Source of the DNA: Bacteroidota bacterium
GTDB lineage: Bacteria; Bacteroidota; Bacteroidia; Bacteroidales; Tenuifilaceae
Assembly: GCA_029560875.1 (NCBI GenBank)
Contig: JAKQKB010000159.1
Span: 34,389 to 98,388 of the forward strand
Direction: 5' to 3'
Length of the DNA: 64,000 bases
In this document: positions 1-12,200 of the stretch, one piece after another
Layout of the letters: each line of letters opens with the position of its first letter
Position numbering within the stretch: position 1 is the first letter of the stretch
The notes under the pieces: generated by a model
Seen by the model: the letters and a program-made list of their open reading frames with translations, nothing else
What the model was told of the DNA's origin: nothing
Database searches by the model: none
Made by a program: the position numbers and the translations under genes

Positions 1-58
1 GTGCAAGGCCATTAAACACAAAAAATATAAGAATCGTAAGTGTGATAAATCTTTTCAT
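1..58 (-). CDS. Truncated exported protein (N-terminal 19 residues only)
   Basis: A minus-strand ATG at 56-58 opens a frame that stays open to the left edge. The 19 visible residues are two basic residues followed by a run of Ile, Leu, Phe and Val, which is a signal-peptide start (MKRFITLTILIFFVFNG). Nothing of the mature protein is inside the window, so no function can be given. It lies 30 bp downstream of the stop of the large T9SS gene on the same strand and could be co-transcribed with it. The reading frame is seen; that it is a real gene is inference from the signal-peptide-like composition. Confidence 0.5.
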   Translation of the reverse strand, partial: MKRFITLTILIFFVFNGLA

Positions 59-88
59 AAAGATTTTATTTTTTAATTCTCTCATTGT

Positions 89-3000
89 TTACTGCTTTAC
101 AACTTTCTTGATTATTACTTCATTTTTATGCATTAAACTGATATAGTAGATTCCGTTTGTGAGGTGTGAAATGTCAATTGGAAATTCAGATGCACTATTT
201 ATTTGGCTTAAAACAACTTTGCCCAAAACATTAACAACCCGAACATTGACCTCGCCAGTGATATTTGATCCTAATGATATGTTGAATATCCCTTTGGATG
301 GATTAGGAAATACCTTTACGTTTTCGAACGATAAATCGTCTATTTCATTTGGTAATTCAACTTTAAAGACATCGCTGGGAGTCCAGCATTCACCACCTTC
401 ATTAACGCTTACATAGTAATCTCCATAGTTTTTGTTGGCAACATATTGGTAATTGTTTGCTCCTGGTATCAGGTTATTGTTGTAGTACCACTTGTAGTTA
501 GTTGCATTCATGTTATCGCAGGCCAGAATCCAAACGTTTGGTCCATGTCCAAGAATTGTAGGCTTAGGAGGTGCGGGCTTCGTAACAATTGTTAGTTTAT
601 TTGATTCCGACGAACAACTACCTGGTTCTACTACCACAGAGTAATCGGCAGCAGTTAACTTACCTGTATAAATACTGTTTGTCGCCCCATCTATTATGTC
701 GCCATTGCGTTTCCATTGGAAGTTTAATCCATTTGTGGTAGAAGTTACCTCCAACTTTACCTCAGTACCTGGACAGAAATTGTTTGTTGATTCGGAAATT
801 GTTGGTTTGGCAGGTCTTTCTTTAATTGCTATTGTTTTTGTTGCTGTATTTGAGCAATTATTCTCGCCAGTAACTTTAAACTTTATGGTGTAATTTTTCT
901 TTTCAGCATAAGTATGGGTGCCGGGGTTGAAGTAGTTTGAAGTGCTTCCATCGCCAAAATCCCATATCCAATCAATCAAACCATTCGTATTAGCAGGATT
1001 TACTATTGTTGCTGTTAACCCTTCGCAAACATCATCGGCAGTGAATGAAACCGTTGGAATTGGTTCTACATGTGCAATTCCATAAACAGTGTCATTCTGC
1101 AAATTGTTGTTTGTAATAATTAGCCTTACAGTATGGTCACCAGTAGTTTGGAAAACGTGTTTTTGCATTTTCCCTGTAACAGTGGGGATATCACCAAAAT
1201 CCCATCTCCATTCTTTAATCCCTACAAAAGAAAATGAGTTATCAATAAATATTGTTGTGTCACCCAAGCAAACTGGTTCTGCGGTAAAACTTGCAAGTGC
1301 TGCCTTCACTGTGAATTGTTTTATTTCAGACCACTCACTACCGGAGAATACACCATCAATCGCTTGTACTTGCCATTCATAATTCCCTTCGGGAAGATTA
1401 TACCTTGCAAAATTGTTAAGACCATTGGGTCTAAATGGTGAATTTCCAAAGTTTGGAATCAATCTTGAGCCATCGTCCATCGTTTGTGGAGCACAAAGCC
1501 ATTGACTGCTGCCTTCTTTGCGTAAACGAATATTGTATGAGATTTGTGATGAGGGTGTTTCGTCTGAACTTATGTTATCCCACATAAGTTGTACATACCC
1601 CGGAAGATTAACATACTCCAAACTTATAGGTGTAGCAGGCTTTTTATTGCTAGCAAAATTGCCAGGGTAGTATTTGAAATTGTTTCGTTGAATGCTTCCG
1701 GTAACCTCATCTAAATCGCCATCATTATCGTAATCAGCTTTGTTGCTGTAATTGAAAAACGATTCAGCTAACGAACCTTCAAAGAATGTGGTATCTGGGA
1801 AATTATTAGTAACAATAAAAAATCCATCATCTCCTTCAATTTTTAAATCTAAATCGCCATCATTGTCAAAATCGTTCCAAAAGCATGTTTCATCTAAATA
1901 TCCTCTTTTTGACTTTCCCTTGTTAAGCACAATTTCGGTAAAAGTTTCGTTTTTATTGTTTCGATATAGGCGAGCAATATCAAGAATTCCATCGGCCGGA
2001 TATGAATCGTTTTCAGAACCTGAAATTGCAAAATCAAGGTACCCATCATTATTGAAATCGGCCCAAGCTGCCGAACCATCTTGAATACCTGCGAAATTAG
2101 TATTTGTTAATAGATCAAATTGGGTATGCGCTAATGTTGAGTTGTTAACAAATATACAAGTAATTGAAGAATCTGTTAATTTGGATCCCCAAGGGTTACC
2201 GCACATAAGTAAATCTACTTTACTATCATTGTTAAAATCACCCCACGAAACAGAACCCATACAAACTTCTTTTGAAAATGCTCCAATTTGAAGGGTAAAT
2301 GTTCCATCCCCATTGTTTTTATAAAGATTTGTAAATGATATTTCTGTAGAATTAAGAGAAGTGTCACGTGATCCACATACTACAAAATCCATTAGGCCAT
2401 CATTGTTAAAATCAGCAACAACTGGTTTGTTTATTTGCTTTATATTACTATTTAATGATGTTTGAAATGCCAGACTTGATGATGTAAAATCATTATCCCC
2501 TTCATTTTTCCATAAAAAGCCTTCGATAATTCCCCCGTTAGGTTCTACGTTGAGGATGTCAAGATATCCGTCATTATTAAAATCAGCAAAGCAAGTTTCA
2601 TTAAAACCAGTTGTATTCCTTAAGTAGTCATTGGTGTTAAATATGCCGTAATTGTCCTTCATTGCACTATTTACTCTAAAATACCTTGGGGTTCCTGAAT
2701 CTTCAATATATTCTACAATATGGATGGCATAAAGGCTATATGGGTCTAAATTTGTTATTAAAACACTATCTTCAATTCCATTATAGACGCAATACCAACT
2801 TGTGTTTTCAATTTTTGGACCCGAAAGAAAGCGGCTAACACCAAGGTATGTTGTCCCCTGAATCGGAGATGAGGTTTCCAGTGTTGCATCCTTGTACTTC
2901 ATTTTGACAAAGACAGCACTGCGGTTTCCATTACCTCTTTTCCACGATGCTAAAACTGAAGTATTATTTTGAACTCTTAATGATAAATTTGAAGAAGGAA

Positions 3001-6000
3001 TAGAGTCGTAAACCAGAGAGTCAATATAGGAGAAATTACTGCCGGAATATCCGTTATCCACAGATTGTACGCTCCAATAGTATTTTTGCCCCACTTTCAA
3101 TTTGTATGTTGCAAATGTATTAGAGCCACAATTTCCTATTCCAGGTAGTGATTTGTAACCATTATTTGCTGATGCAGTTGGATTCACAATTTCTCCTCCA
3201 TTTTTCGTAGTTCCAATCTTTATGTTATAAGTCAATGCTGCTGAAGGTGTTTCAAGATCATTTGAAGGATTCCAACTAAATTTGACAGATTGGCCCAATT
3301 CATATTTTAAATTTGTGGGTATACTTGGCTTTTGATTTTTTTTAAATTCAGTATTTTTATAAAGTTTTGTTTGTACAGTATAAATTAAATCACATAATTG
3401 ACAGGCTTGCGAGTAAGATTCGCCGCTTAAAAACACATCTAAATTACCATCGTTATCATAGTCGATAAATTTAGCATCGCCATATACCATATTTATAAAA
3501 CTAAAATCGGAACGCGAGAAAGTTTGATTGGGCAGTTGTTTATACAAATAAGAATATACCCATTCCTGTGAAACTCTATTCGCATCATCACCTGTTATTA
3601 ATATATCCGGCAATCCGTCATTGTTGAAATCTCCTATGTCATTAGAAACATAATCGTATTCTAAAGTTGAATCCATATTAATTTCTTCGAAACCACCATT
3701 CTGGTTATTCTTGCAAATTTTGTCGTCAATTAAAATATCTGGATAACCATCATTGTTGTAATCCATGAAATTTACAGATGGGGAATTTGAAACAGGAAGC
3801 GACAGATTTTCCTGTTCTAATAACAAACCCTCACCATTGTTTTTATATAGTTTTGTTACATTTCCAACTCTATCTCCATAGCCAGAAATTAATACATCAT
3901 CAAAACCATCTTTATTATAATCTCCAACTGCAACAGAACCCTCTATTACATTGTCAAAAAGAATTTCAGTTTGTTCTTTGAAAGTATCGTTGCCCATATT
4001 CTTGTAAATTTTTGTTATATAAAATGGGGCAACATTTTGATAGCCTGAAATCAATAGATCAAGGTCTCCATCATTATTGTAATCAATCCAAGCAATTGAA
4101 CTTTTGTAAACATTGGGGAAATTAGCCGACGAAACATAGGTAAAGCTATTATCGCTGTTTTGTTTGTATAAACGAGTGATAATTCCTGCAACATTTCCAT
4201 TAAGAGGATAATAGCCAGTCGCTCCTGAAATAATCAAATCTAATAAACCATCATTATTGTAGTCGGCCCAAGCTACACTACCTTTTGAAACTTGAGGGAA
4301 TCCTTTATCTACGATTGAGAATGAGTGGTCAGCATTCTGCTGATAAAGTCTGGTTATACTGTTTATTAGTTGTTTTTGTGCGTTGTAACTATTTCCTCCA
4401 GTTAACAATAAATCCATAAGTCCATCATTGTTGTAGTCGGCCCAAGCAGAGGAGCCTTGAGTTAGTTCTAAAAATGAAGACACATCCTTAAACTCATCAA
4501 TCTCCACTGAATCTTTTACCCAAGGAACTGTTGCCATAGTATTGTAAACAATGGATGTTCCTGAGTTTGAGTAAGGGTAAACCTTATAATAATAGGACGT
4601 CGTGTCGGTAAAATTTATCCAGCCATTATAGGTTTGAACACCCGCTAAAATATTAACTGCTCCAATTCCATCTGAGAGGTTATTATCATCAGTTACAACC
4701 GTTCCATTTACTGGTGCGGTAATGTTATTTGTTTTTGAGGATTTAATTAAATAGCCTTCTGGGGCATCGACTTTGAAACCAACCCAGTTGGAGGCGTTTC
4801 CAATGAGTGCGGAATTGGCTAAAATGCCATTGTTGGCAGCGCTGCTGGCATCAGTAACCAATGTTAAACCTGGGTTAGCGCTGTATTCAATACCCTGGTT
4901 GAATTTATAGTATGCCAATAATCCCGTTTCATTAGCTGATAATTCATTGAGCATATTGGCTGCAATCTCGGCCTGAGTGCGTACTTTGTTCCAAACCCTG
5001 AATTCGTCTAAAGATCCGTTAAAGTATAACGATGAAATTGCGGGGCGTCTACCCAATTCAAAAGCACTAGTTGTGTTTTGCAGGGCTGTACCTATAGCTC
5101 CTGGCCCTTGTTTAACTAATGGTACTTCTGCTCCGTTTATGTACATTTTATAAAACCGGTTTGTGGCGTCATATACCACAGCCACATGGGTCCAAGTGTT
5201 AAGAGGTAATACATTGTAAGCATCAAGGTAAACGCCCGTTGTTGGGATAAAACGGAGGCCATTAGCTCCTGCATCACCAGCAGTGTGTATCTCCATTTGT
5301 TCAGGTCCTTTACCACAAATAAACTGAACATTTGATGCGGATGCTGGAGTCCATTTTACCCATGTTTCGATTGTAAACGCTGTATTCCCTCCATTGTCGA
5401 TACTGCCATCGGGTACTGATATGTAATCATTTACTCCATCAAGCGCTATGGCGTTGCCCATATTTACTGCTTTAGCATCTGTCCATTTTAAATTGATAAC
5501 CTTATTGTTATTATTAGCTGTTAAGCCTGTAACATGAGTTAATGGTCTTGGTTTGGTAAACAATATTGATGCCGTTGGTACTGTTACTGCTGTTTTATAG
5601 TTAATATAACTACCTGAGTTGGTATATGGCCAAATTTTAAAGTAATAGGTTGTACCACCTTTTATTCCAGTAAAACTTGAATAAATTTGTGTTCCCTGTG
5701 AAACTTTAATCACCGCTGTACCATCTGCTATGTCATTGTCTGTTACAATTTCTGTCCCATCTACTGGGTCGACAAACGAGTTTGTAGTTGAGGCTTTAAT
5801 TAGATATCCAGAAGGTGCCTGACCTGGATTAATCCAGTTAGATGTTGTACCTGTTAAAGTAAAACCGCTTAATGTTCCATTAAAGGCATTTGTTGTTGCA
5901 TCGGTTAGCGTTGTAACGCTTGTATTTGTTCCTCCTGCTGTTCCTTGGTTAAACTTGTAGTAAGAGATCAAACCGATTTCTGTACCAGCTAATTCATTGT

Positions 6001-9000
6001 ACATGTTGTTTTGAATATCCGCTTGTGAACGGGCAACATTCCAAATTCTCACCTCATCGATTGAGCCATTGAAATACAAGCCTCCTAAAGACCTACGACC
6101 AATTGTAAGTGCCGCATTGCCTGGAAGGTATGATGAAGATGGTAAGGCTGCTGAATTCATTAATTCGCCATTGACATATAATTTAGCAGTAACACCATCG
6201 TATGTTAGTGCTATATGGTTCCACGAATTAGCTGCAACAGGGGTTGGTGAAACTATATCGAGCCAGTTGGCTGCATTACGTAAGGTAACAACAGGCTTCC
6301 CTTGGTAAGAATGGATTTCAAAACCAGTTCCGGCTCCTTCGCTCAAAGTTGAAACCATTGCCTCATCTGCAGCTGAAGAGGTAGTGTACCATACTTCGGC
6401 TGTAAATACTGATGGGTTTTGTGAACCTGAACAAGTAATTAAATCATTTGAACCATCGAAGTTTAAAGCATTTGATAATAAACTTGGCATGCCTGTAGCA
6501 TCGGTCCAGCTTAACGTTAATAGATCATTGTTGCTAGCCGTGAAACCAGTAGCATGAAGTGTTGGCTCTGCATATATTGTAATTTTCCCGTTTGTTTGGG
6601 GAACTGTTCCATCGGTTTTGTAATTTATTATTTTACTGCTATTTGTGTATGGATAAATATTGAAATAGTAGTTTGTGTTTATAGTAAAACCTGTAAAACC
6701 AGAGTAGGTTTGTACTCCAGGTAATACTTTTACAGCTCCAATACCATCCGATAAATCACTATCAATACCGATTTCAGAACCAACGACTGGTGGAGTTATA
6801 GTTGGTAATGTTGAAGCCAATATTATATAGCCTTCGGGGAGTTGAGTGCCTATTGCATCTGTCCAGTTTAATAGAATATTGCCATTTGAACTACTGGCAG
6901 TGAATGCAGTTACATGGTTTGTGGGTTTTGGCTTTATTGTAATCTCTGGGATTGTGGGGTTAGTATTAAAAACGATATTAGAGCCAGTATTTGAATAAGG
7001 ATATATCCTAAAATTGTAGGTTTTTGAAGGATTTAGATTAGTCCAACCAGTGTAGCTTTTCACACCTTGCGCGACTTTAACAGCACCAACTCCATCAGCT
7101 AAATTGTTGTCGGCAGCAAAGTCAGTTCCATTTGTAACACTTGGAAAAGTTGTTGATTCAGATGCTAAAATTAAATAGCCATCGTTTTCGACTGCTGTAT
7201 TTGAGGTTGTAAAATTTGCAGAGGAATAACCTAAGTAAAACATGTTTAAGGTTGCATGGTTTGCATTTGAAGTAGCATCAGTTAAGATGTGTGGCATTGC
7301 AGTATTATCACCATCGGCTATTCCTTGGTTACAATTATAGTATGCCGATAAGCCCGGTTCTGTTCCGTTTAGTTGTAGATTCATATCCTTTAAAACCTCA
7401 GACTGGGTTCTTCCGACCGACCAAATAGCTATCTCATCCAATTTGCCATCAAAGTATTTTATTGTTGATGTATGAGACTTCCCTAAAACTAGGTTTGATG
7501 ATGATGGCGTAATGTTGCCTGTTGTTGCTTTACTGGCTGCTAAATAGCCATTGATATAAATGTTTTGTGAAGTACCATCATACGTGCCACATATATGAGT
7601 CCAAGTTAGCGCAGTTAATGAATTTACTGGCGATTTCACTTCGCTCCATGAACCATTTATATACAATCCAAAGCACAATTGTCCTAAGGAATTGCCATAC
7701 ATACGATATCCACCATCCAAAGTGCTATTTTCTTTTTGAAAAATATCTGCATATACTTGGTTCATGTTAACCCAAGCTTCAAGTGTAATGGCATTTCCCG
7801 AAATATTAAGAGAACTTGAGTTGCCACAATCAATGTTACATGTATTTTCACCATCGGATCTCAAACTATTTCCGAATTTCAAAATATCGTTCCACTCAAA
7901 TGTTAAAACATTAGCAACGTTTTTTGCACTAAAGCTTGTAACGTGTTTTTGAGGTTGCGATTTGAGCATGTACACCTGTGCTGTTGGCGCTGAAACGGTT
8001 TTGTAATTTATTAATCCACTGCTATTTGTGTATGAAAAAACTTTGAAGTAATAATTTGTTGATGATTCAAGCCCAGACCAACCATAGAACGATTGTAGTC
8101 CTTGTAATACTTTTGTAATGCCAACCCCATCAGATAAATTAAGATCATTAGCAACACTTATTCCATCAACAGGATCTGTGAATGAGTTGGTTTTTGAAAC
8201 CATCAATAAATAGCCGTCGGGTGTAACAGTTCCTTCAGCATCTGTCCATGTTACAGATAAATTATCGGCAGCAACTGATGCAGTTAAATTTGTACATTGA
8301 TTGGTTGGTTCTGCTTTAGGCGTGTTTAGTTCAAATGTATATTTCTGACCATCTGCAGGCATGTTGTTAATTGCATGACTCTCAGTTGAGGTGCTAACCG
8401 TTGGTGAAGTACCGAAATCGCTTACCGAGAGAAAATCACCTTGATTTGCAAAAGCAAGGCCTATAGAAGTGGGAATCCAGTCATACCAATTGAAATATGA
8501 GTTAACAGGATGGTAAATAAATTCAATTTTATTCGAAGTCTCATATAGTTTAACCTGAAAACAGATGTCGTTGTTTGTGTACCATTGCCATGTCCAATTG
8601 TACCATTCAAAGGTGAAAACACGGTTGGGAGCAGTGCCTGATACCAAATACCTAGATTTATAACCGGTTGCTGTTTTGTTATGAGCATATAACACTCCAA
8701 TTAATGGACGACCTAAGGATCCGCTTAAATTCCCATCCTTTAAAGCATCCCCTTCAGACACCGTAATGCCAGTTCGAAATGACAACCAGCCCCATTGACT
8801 TGGAATGACTTGAGTATAGTTTACTCCATTGAAATTAAAAGTAAAACCGATGTTTACAGTTGGATAATTACCATCTAGGTTAACAATAGTTCCAGTAATT
8901 GAGGAGTATGTTCCAGTAGAAGGCGTAAACGTATAATTGCTTTGCGAAAAAGCCGAGAGTTGAAGGGTTAGTAGCAACATAAACCCTACACGGCGGATAA

Positions 9001-9019
9001 TTGAACTCAACTGTAGCAT
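89..9019 (-). CDS. Giant multidomain T9SS-secreted protein (Fn3/LamG/FG-GAP/PKD)
   Basis: A 2976-residue protein expected to be exported by Sec and then carried across the outer membrane by the type IX secretion system to the cell surface. A signal peptide covers about residues 1-25 (cleavage after AFS). A beta-rich N-terminal domain follows (about 30-230), then alternating fibronectin type III-like units (each with a YLL/YLI...SDG pattern) and three LamG/concanavalin-like modules beginning FDGSND or LDGVND. Next come two blocks of FG-GAP/VCBS repeats (about 1500-1990 and 2190-2480) with the calcium-binding-like DYNNDG motif, separated by Fn3 units, then two PKD domains (WDFGD) and an Ig-like unit. 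The last 75 or so residues (VKVFPNPSKGIFNIS to the terminal KKVVKQ) form a type A sorting domain. There are no enzyme motifs, so adhesion or glycan binding is an inference. The next gene, 9226-16592, is a clear paralogue. Confidence 0.9.
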   Translation of the reverse strand: MLQLSSIIRRVGFMLLLTLQLSAFSQSNYTFTPSTGTYSSITGTIVNLDGNYPTVNIGFTFNFNGVNYTQVIPSQWGWLSFRTGITVSEGDALKDGNLSGSLGRPLIGVLYAHNKTATGYKSRYLVSGTAPNRVFTFEWYNWTWQWYTNNDICFQVKLYETSNKIEFIYHPVNSYFNWYDWIPTSIGLAFANQGDFLSVSDFGTSPTVSTSTESHAINNMPADGQKYTFELNTPKAEPTNQCTNLTASVAADNLSVTWTDAEGTVTPDGYLLMVSKTNSFTDPVDGISVANDLNLSDGVGITKVLQGLQSFYGWSGLESSTNYYFKVFSYTNSSGLINYKTVSAPTAQVYMLKSQPQKHVTSFSAKNVANVLTFEWNDILKFGNSLRSDGENTCNIDCGNSSSLNISGNAITLEAWVNMNQVYADIFQKENSTLDGGYRMYGNSLGQLCFGLYINGSWSEVKSPVNSLTALTWTHICGTYDGTSQNIYINGYLAASKATTGNITPSSSNLVLGKSHTSTIKYFDGKLDEIAIWSVGRTQSEVLKDMNLQLNGTEPGLSAYYNCNQGIADGDNTAMPHILTDATSNANHATLNMFYLGYSSANFTTSNTAVENDGYLILASESTTFPSVTNGTDFAADNNLADGVGAVKVAQGVKSYTGWTNLNPSKTYNFRIYPYSNTGSNIVFNTNPTIPEITIKPKPTNHVTAFTASSSNGNILLNWTDAIGTQLPEGYIILASTLPTITPPVVGSEIGIDSDLSDGIGAVKVLPGVQTYSGFTGFTINTNYYFNIYPYTNSSKIINYKTDGTVPQTNGKITIYAEPTLHATGFTASNNDLLTLSWTDATGMPSLLSNALNFDGSNDLITCSGSQNPSVFTAEVWYTTSSAADEAMVSTLSEGAGTGFEIHSYQGKPVVTLRNAANWLDIVSPTPVAANSWNHIALTYDGVTAKLYVNGELMNSAALPSSSYLPGNAALTIGRRSLGGLYFNGSIDEVRIWNVARSQADIQNNMYNELAGTEIGLISYYKFNQGTAGGTNTSVTTLTDATTNAFNGTLSGFTLTGTTSNWINPGQAPSGYLIKASTTNSFVDPVDGTEIVTDNDIADGTAVIKVSQGTQIYSSFTGIKGGTTYYFKIWPYTNSGSYINYKTAVTVPTASILFTKPRPLTHVTGLTANNNNKVINLKWTDAKAVNMGNAIALDGVNDYISVPDGSIDNGGNTAFTIETWVKWTPASASNVQFICGKGPEQMEIHTAGDAGANGLRFIPTTGVYLDAYNVLPLNTWTHVAVVYDATNRFYKMYINGAEVPLVKQGPGAIGTALQNTTSAFELGRRPAISSLYFNGSLDEFRVWNKVRTQAEIAANMLNELSANETGLLAYYKFNQGIEYSANPGLTLVTDASSAANNGILANSALIGNASNWVGFKVDAPEGYLIKSSKTNNITAPVNGTVVTDDNNLSDGIGAVNILAGVQTYNGWINFTDTTSYYYKVYPYSNSGTSIVYNTMATVPWVKDSVEIDEFKDVSSFLELTQGSSAWADYNNDGLMDLLLTGGNSYNAQKQLINSITRLYQQNADHSFSIVDKGFPQVSKGSVAWADYNNDGLLDLIISGATGYYPLNGNVAGIITRLYKQNSDNSFTYVSSANFPNVYKSSIAWIDYNNDGDLDLLISGYQNVAPFYITKIYKNMGNDTFKEQTEILFDNVIEGSVAVGDYNKDGFDDVLISGYGDRVGNVTKLYKNNGEGLLLEQENLSLPVSNSPSVNFMDYNNDGYPDILIDDKICKNNQNGGFEEINMDSTLEYDYVSNDIGDFNNDGLPDILITGDDANRVSQEWVYSYLYKQLPNQTFSRSDFSFINMVYGDAKFIDYDNDGNLDVFLSGESYSQACQLCDLIYTVQTKLYKNTEFKKNQKPSIPTNLKYELGQSVKFSWNPSNDLETPSAALTYNIKIGTTKNGGEIVNPTASANNGYKSLPGIGNCGSNTFATYKLKVGQKYYWSVQSVDNGYSGSNFSYIDSLVYDSIPSSNLSLRVQNNTSVLASWKRGNGNRSAVFVKMKYKDATLETSSPIQGTTYLGVSRFLSGPKIENTSWYCVYNGIEDSVLITNLDPYSLYAIHIVEYIEDSGTPRYFRVNSAMKDNYGIFNTNDYLRNTTGFNETCFADFNNDGYLDILNVEPNGGIIEGFLWKNEGDNDFTSSSLAFQTSLNSNIKQINKPVVADFNNDGLMDFVVCGSRDTSLNSTEISFTNLYKNNGDGTFTLQIGAFSKEVCMGSVSWGDFNNDSKVDLLMCGNPWGSKLTDSSITCIFVNNSTLAHTQFDLLTNTNFAGIQDGSAAWADFNNDGYLDFAISGSENDSYPADGILDIARLYRNNKNETFTEIVLNKGKSKRGYLDETCFWNDFDNDGDLDLKIEGDDGFFIVTNNFPDTTFFEGSLAESFFNYSNKADYDNDGDLDEVTGSIQRNNFKYYPGNFASNKKPATPISLEYVNLPGYVQLMWDNISSDETPSSQISYNIRLRKEGSSQWLCAPQTMDDGSRLIPNFGNSPFRPNGLNNFARYNLPEGNYEWQVQAIDGVFSGSEWSEIKQFTVKAALASFTAEPVCLGDTTIFIDNSFSFVGIKEWRWDFGDIPTVTGKMQKHVFQTTGDHTVRLIITNNNLQNDTVYGIAHVEPIPTVSFTADDVCEGLTATIVNPANTNGLIDWIWDFGDGSTSNYFNPGTHTYAEKKNYTIKFKVTGENNCSNTATKTIAIKERPAKPTISESTNNFCPGTEVKLEVTSTTNGLNFQWKRNGDIIDGATNSIYTGKLTAADYSVVVEPGSCSSESNKLTIVTKPAPPKPTILGHGPNVWILACDNMNATNYKWYYNNNLIPGANNYQYVANKNYGDYYVSVNEGGECWTPSDVFKVELPNEIDDLSFENVKVFPNPSKGIFNISLGSNITGEVNVRVVNVLGKVVLSQINSASEFPIDISHLTNGIYYISLMHKNEVIIKKVVKQ

Positions 9020-9225
9020 ATTGTTATTGTGATTTGTGCAGATTAATTTTAGGGTAACAAAATTAGATTTTGAATCACATCTCCTTTTATCAATCCATAC
9101 AATCTGATATGCAAATCGACAAAAACAATGTAATTTGATAAATAATTAATGGAGACAAAGTTTGCCTTGTATATCATATTAAAGAACATTTTGGCAAGTT
9201 CCTGATTCACCATGCTATGTTTAAC

Positions 9226-12200
9226 CTACTGTTTAACTATTCTCTTCACAATAATTTCATTTTTAACTTTTATCCTTAAATAATAAACACCATTTGCGTA
9301 TCCTGAAAGATTAACCTTGAAATAAGATGTACCTTCAGCTTGTTTAGTATGAATAGTTTTTCCTAGCACATCAAATATTTCGATGGTTACATTTTCAATA
9401 ATGTCTTTATCAATAGATATATTAATTATTCCCTTCGATGGGTTAGGGTAAATTTTTATGTTATCGTTTGCTAAATCATCGATTCCATTAGTTAGATCAA
9501 CTTTAAACACATCGCTAGGTGTCCAGCACTCTCCGCCATCGTTAACGGTTACGTAGTAATCGCCATAGTTTTTGTTGGCAACATACTGGTACTTGTTTGC
9601 TCCCGGAATTAAGTTGTTGTTGTAGTACCATCTATAGTTGGTTGCGGTCATATTGTCGCAGGCAAGAATCCAAACTGTTGGACCATGGCCAAGAATCGTT
9701 GGTTTTGAAAGAGCCAGCTTATGCTTAAGAGTTATTTTATCCGATTCAGTTGCACAGCTTCCGGGTTCTGCTTCAACGGAGTAATCTCCTGCGGCAAGTT
9801 TTCCCTTGTAAACCTGATTGTTTGCTCCATCTATTACTACTCCATAGTATTTCCACTGATAATTTACTGTATTTGAGTAGTTTTTAACGTTTAGCTCAAC
9901 TTCTGTGCCTGGGCAGAAGAGCGTATTGTTTGTTTTTTCCTCAATTATCGGCTTGCTTGCTTTTGGGTTAATTGTTATAACTACAGGATTGGTTGATCTT
10001 GCAACGCAACCTTCTGAAACAAGTTTGCTGGTAACAGTTGCAGTAATGGAATATATTCCTACATTATCACTACCAGTTATGGCCAGTTGATTATTGGTTT
10101 TATCAGTTAATACAACTGAGTAGTTTTCCCACTGGTAGTTGCAATTGTCTTGAGTTGCCAATGAAAGAATCGCACTATCATCGGAGTCCTTGCAGAACGA
10201 AAACTTACTGTTTTGAGTTACACTGATAACTGCGCTTGGCATTGGAACTACAGTTGTATTCACCTGTATTGAATCTGCACAATTGTTAGTTGCCACAACA
10301 ACCAACTTGGTGTTATAAGTTTTGGCGATGCCGTAAATTTTATTTAACGGGATAGAATCTGTAGATAAGTCACTGTTACCATAGTCCCATTTCCATGATT
10401 TGGCTTCTGCACCATCCATATTGGTGTTATTCGTGAACTTAGTTTCAGTACCCTGGCAAGCATTGGGGGCTGTAAATGCTGCCTTTGGATTTGGCTTTAC
10501 GTTTACAGTATGCATAACCGAATCCTTAAGGAAACTACCATTAGCATCTGTTAACTCTGTGCTAGTAATAATTAACCAAACTTGATGCGCTCCTGATGCA
10601 ACAAACTTATGCTTTGGGTTTTGCTCAGTGCTTGTTGTTCCATCATCAAAGCGCCATAGCCATGTAATTTTATCTTGAGGGCTAGATTGATCTGTAAATT
10701 GTGTTTCGGCACCACGACACACTTCATCAAAAGAATAAAATGTCTGTAAATCCTTAACATCTACTGTTGTTGGGGTTGACCATTCGCCGCCACAGTATGC
10801 CCCGTCAACAGCTTGCACCTTAACCTCGTAAGTTCCAGGCTCTAAATTTTTGAATAGTGCAAAGGTGTTTAACCCGCTATTACCTATTTCGGGAACCTGT
10901 CTTTTTCCGGTTAGGTAATCGCTATTGGGCGAGTTGAATAATATGGTGTCCTTTTTTAACGACACATTGTAGCTTAAATAGGGCGATTCATCAGTGATAA
11001 CGGCATCCCAAGTGATGGTCAATTTATTTGGACTCTGATTGAATTGGATATTTTGAGGTTTTTCTGGCTTTTGATTTTGATTATAGACGCCAGATTTCAT
11101 AATTAATGTATTTCTGAAAATATTTATTTTATCGCTAGAGGAGGAGGCTGCAAGAGTAAAATCTGCATCTCCATCGTTATCATAGTCCCCTGAAGATATG
11201 CCAATACCATCTTCTGAATTAAAATCGGATTGAATTGAGAAGTTATTTTCTGGATAATTATTAAGATATAGCTTTTTAAAATGGGGATATTTTGAACTAT
11301 TGAATAGAATATCGATTGTACCATCATTATTAAAATCAGATATTGTAAATCCGTTGTTGGAATTTTGGATGCTGAATGAATTGTAGTTTAGTTCAAATGT
11401 GGCATCGCCTTTATTTATAAAATATATAGCTCCACAAATAAAATCAAGATATCCATCCTTATTATAGTCAGCACAAACCATTTTAGAATAATTTTGACCC
11501 TGTGATACCAATAATTCTTGTTCATCAAATGTACCATCCTGATTATTGAGGTAAAGGTAAATGTACGAGTAATCATCGGGCGTATTTCCGGATATGATCA
11601 AATCATCCCACCCATCATTATTAAAATCTCCAAAACAGGAGCCTCCGTCCTTTAATGCTTTAAACTGAGAATTGACAGTGGAAAATTTATAATTTTCTGA
11701 TGAACCAAGATTTTTATACAAATAGGAAATTGGATTAAATTCAGTAATCGATCCATAAAAGGGATCTGGAATTATATTTGATTTTAATCCCCCAACAAAC
11801 AGATCAATATTTCCATCATTATTAAAATCGCCGCAAGTTATTGAAGAAGTTTGTGTTCCGAGAATTGAATCGGATAAAACCCCTGTGAATGTATTATCCC
11901 CATTGTTTGTATAGATATATGCTCTTGAAAATTCCCTGTTCCAACTTTCATAAAAAGAACCTGTATAAATAAAATCCAGTAAGCCATCACTGTTGTAATC
12001 AAAAACATGGAATGATGCATAATTTAATTTAGAAACTAACGGAATACTATCTTTTGTAAAAGTATTATCTGATTGATTCAGATATAATAGCATTGAACTC
12101 GTATGTGAATTATAAAATAAAAAATCGAGATAATTATCATTATTAAAGTCGCCCATCTTAATTTGACTATTTACTGTAAATTCATATGCATTACCTATGG

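Noticed and set aside
159..416. Plus-strand ORF within the giant T9SS gene, and similar ORFs within other long genes
   Set aside because: They lie opposite or out of frame to strongly supported genes and show no domain, signal or start context.
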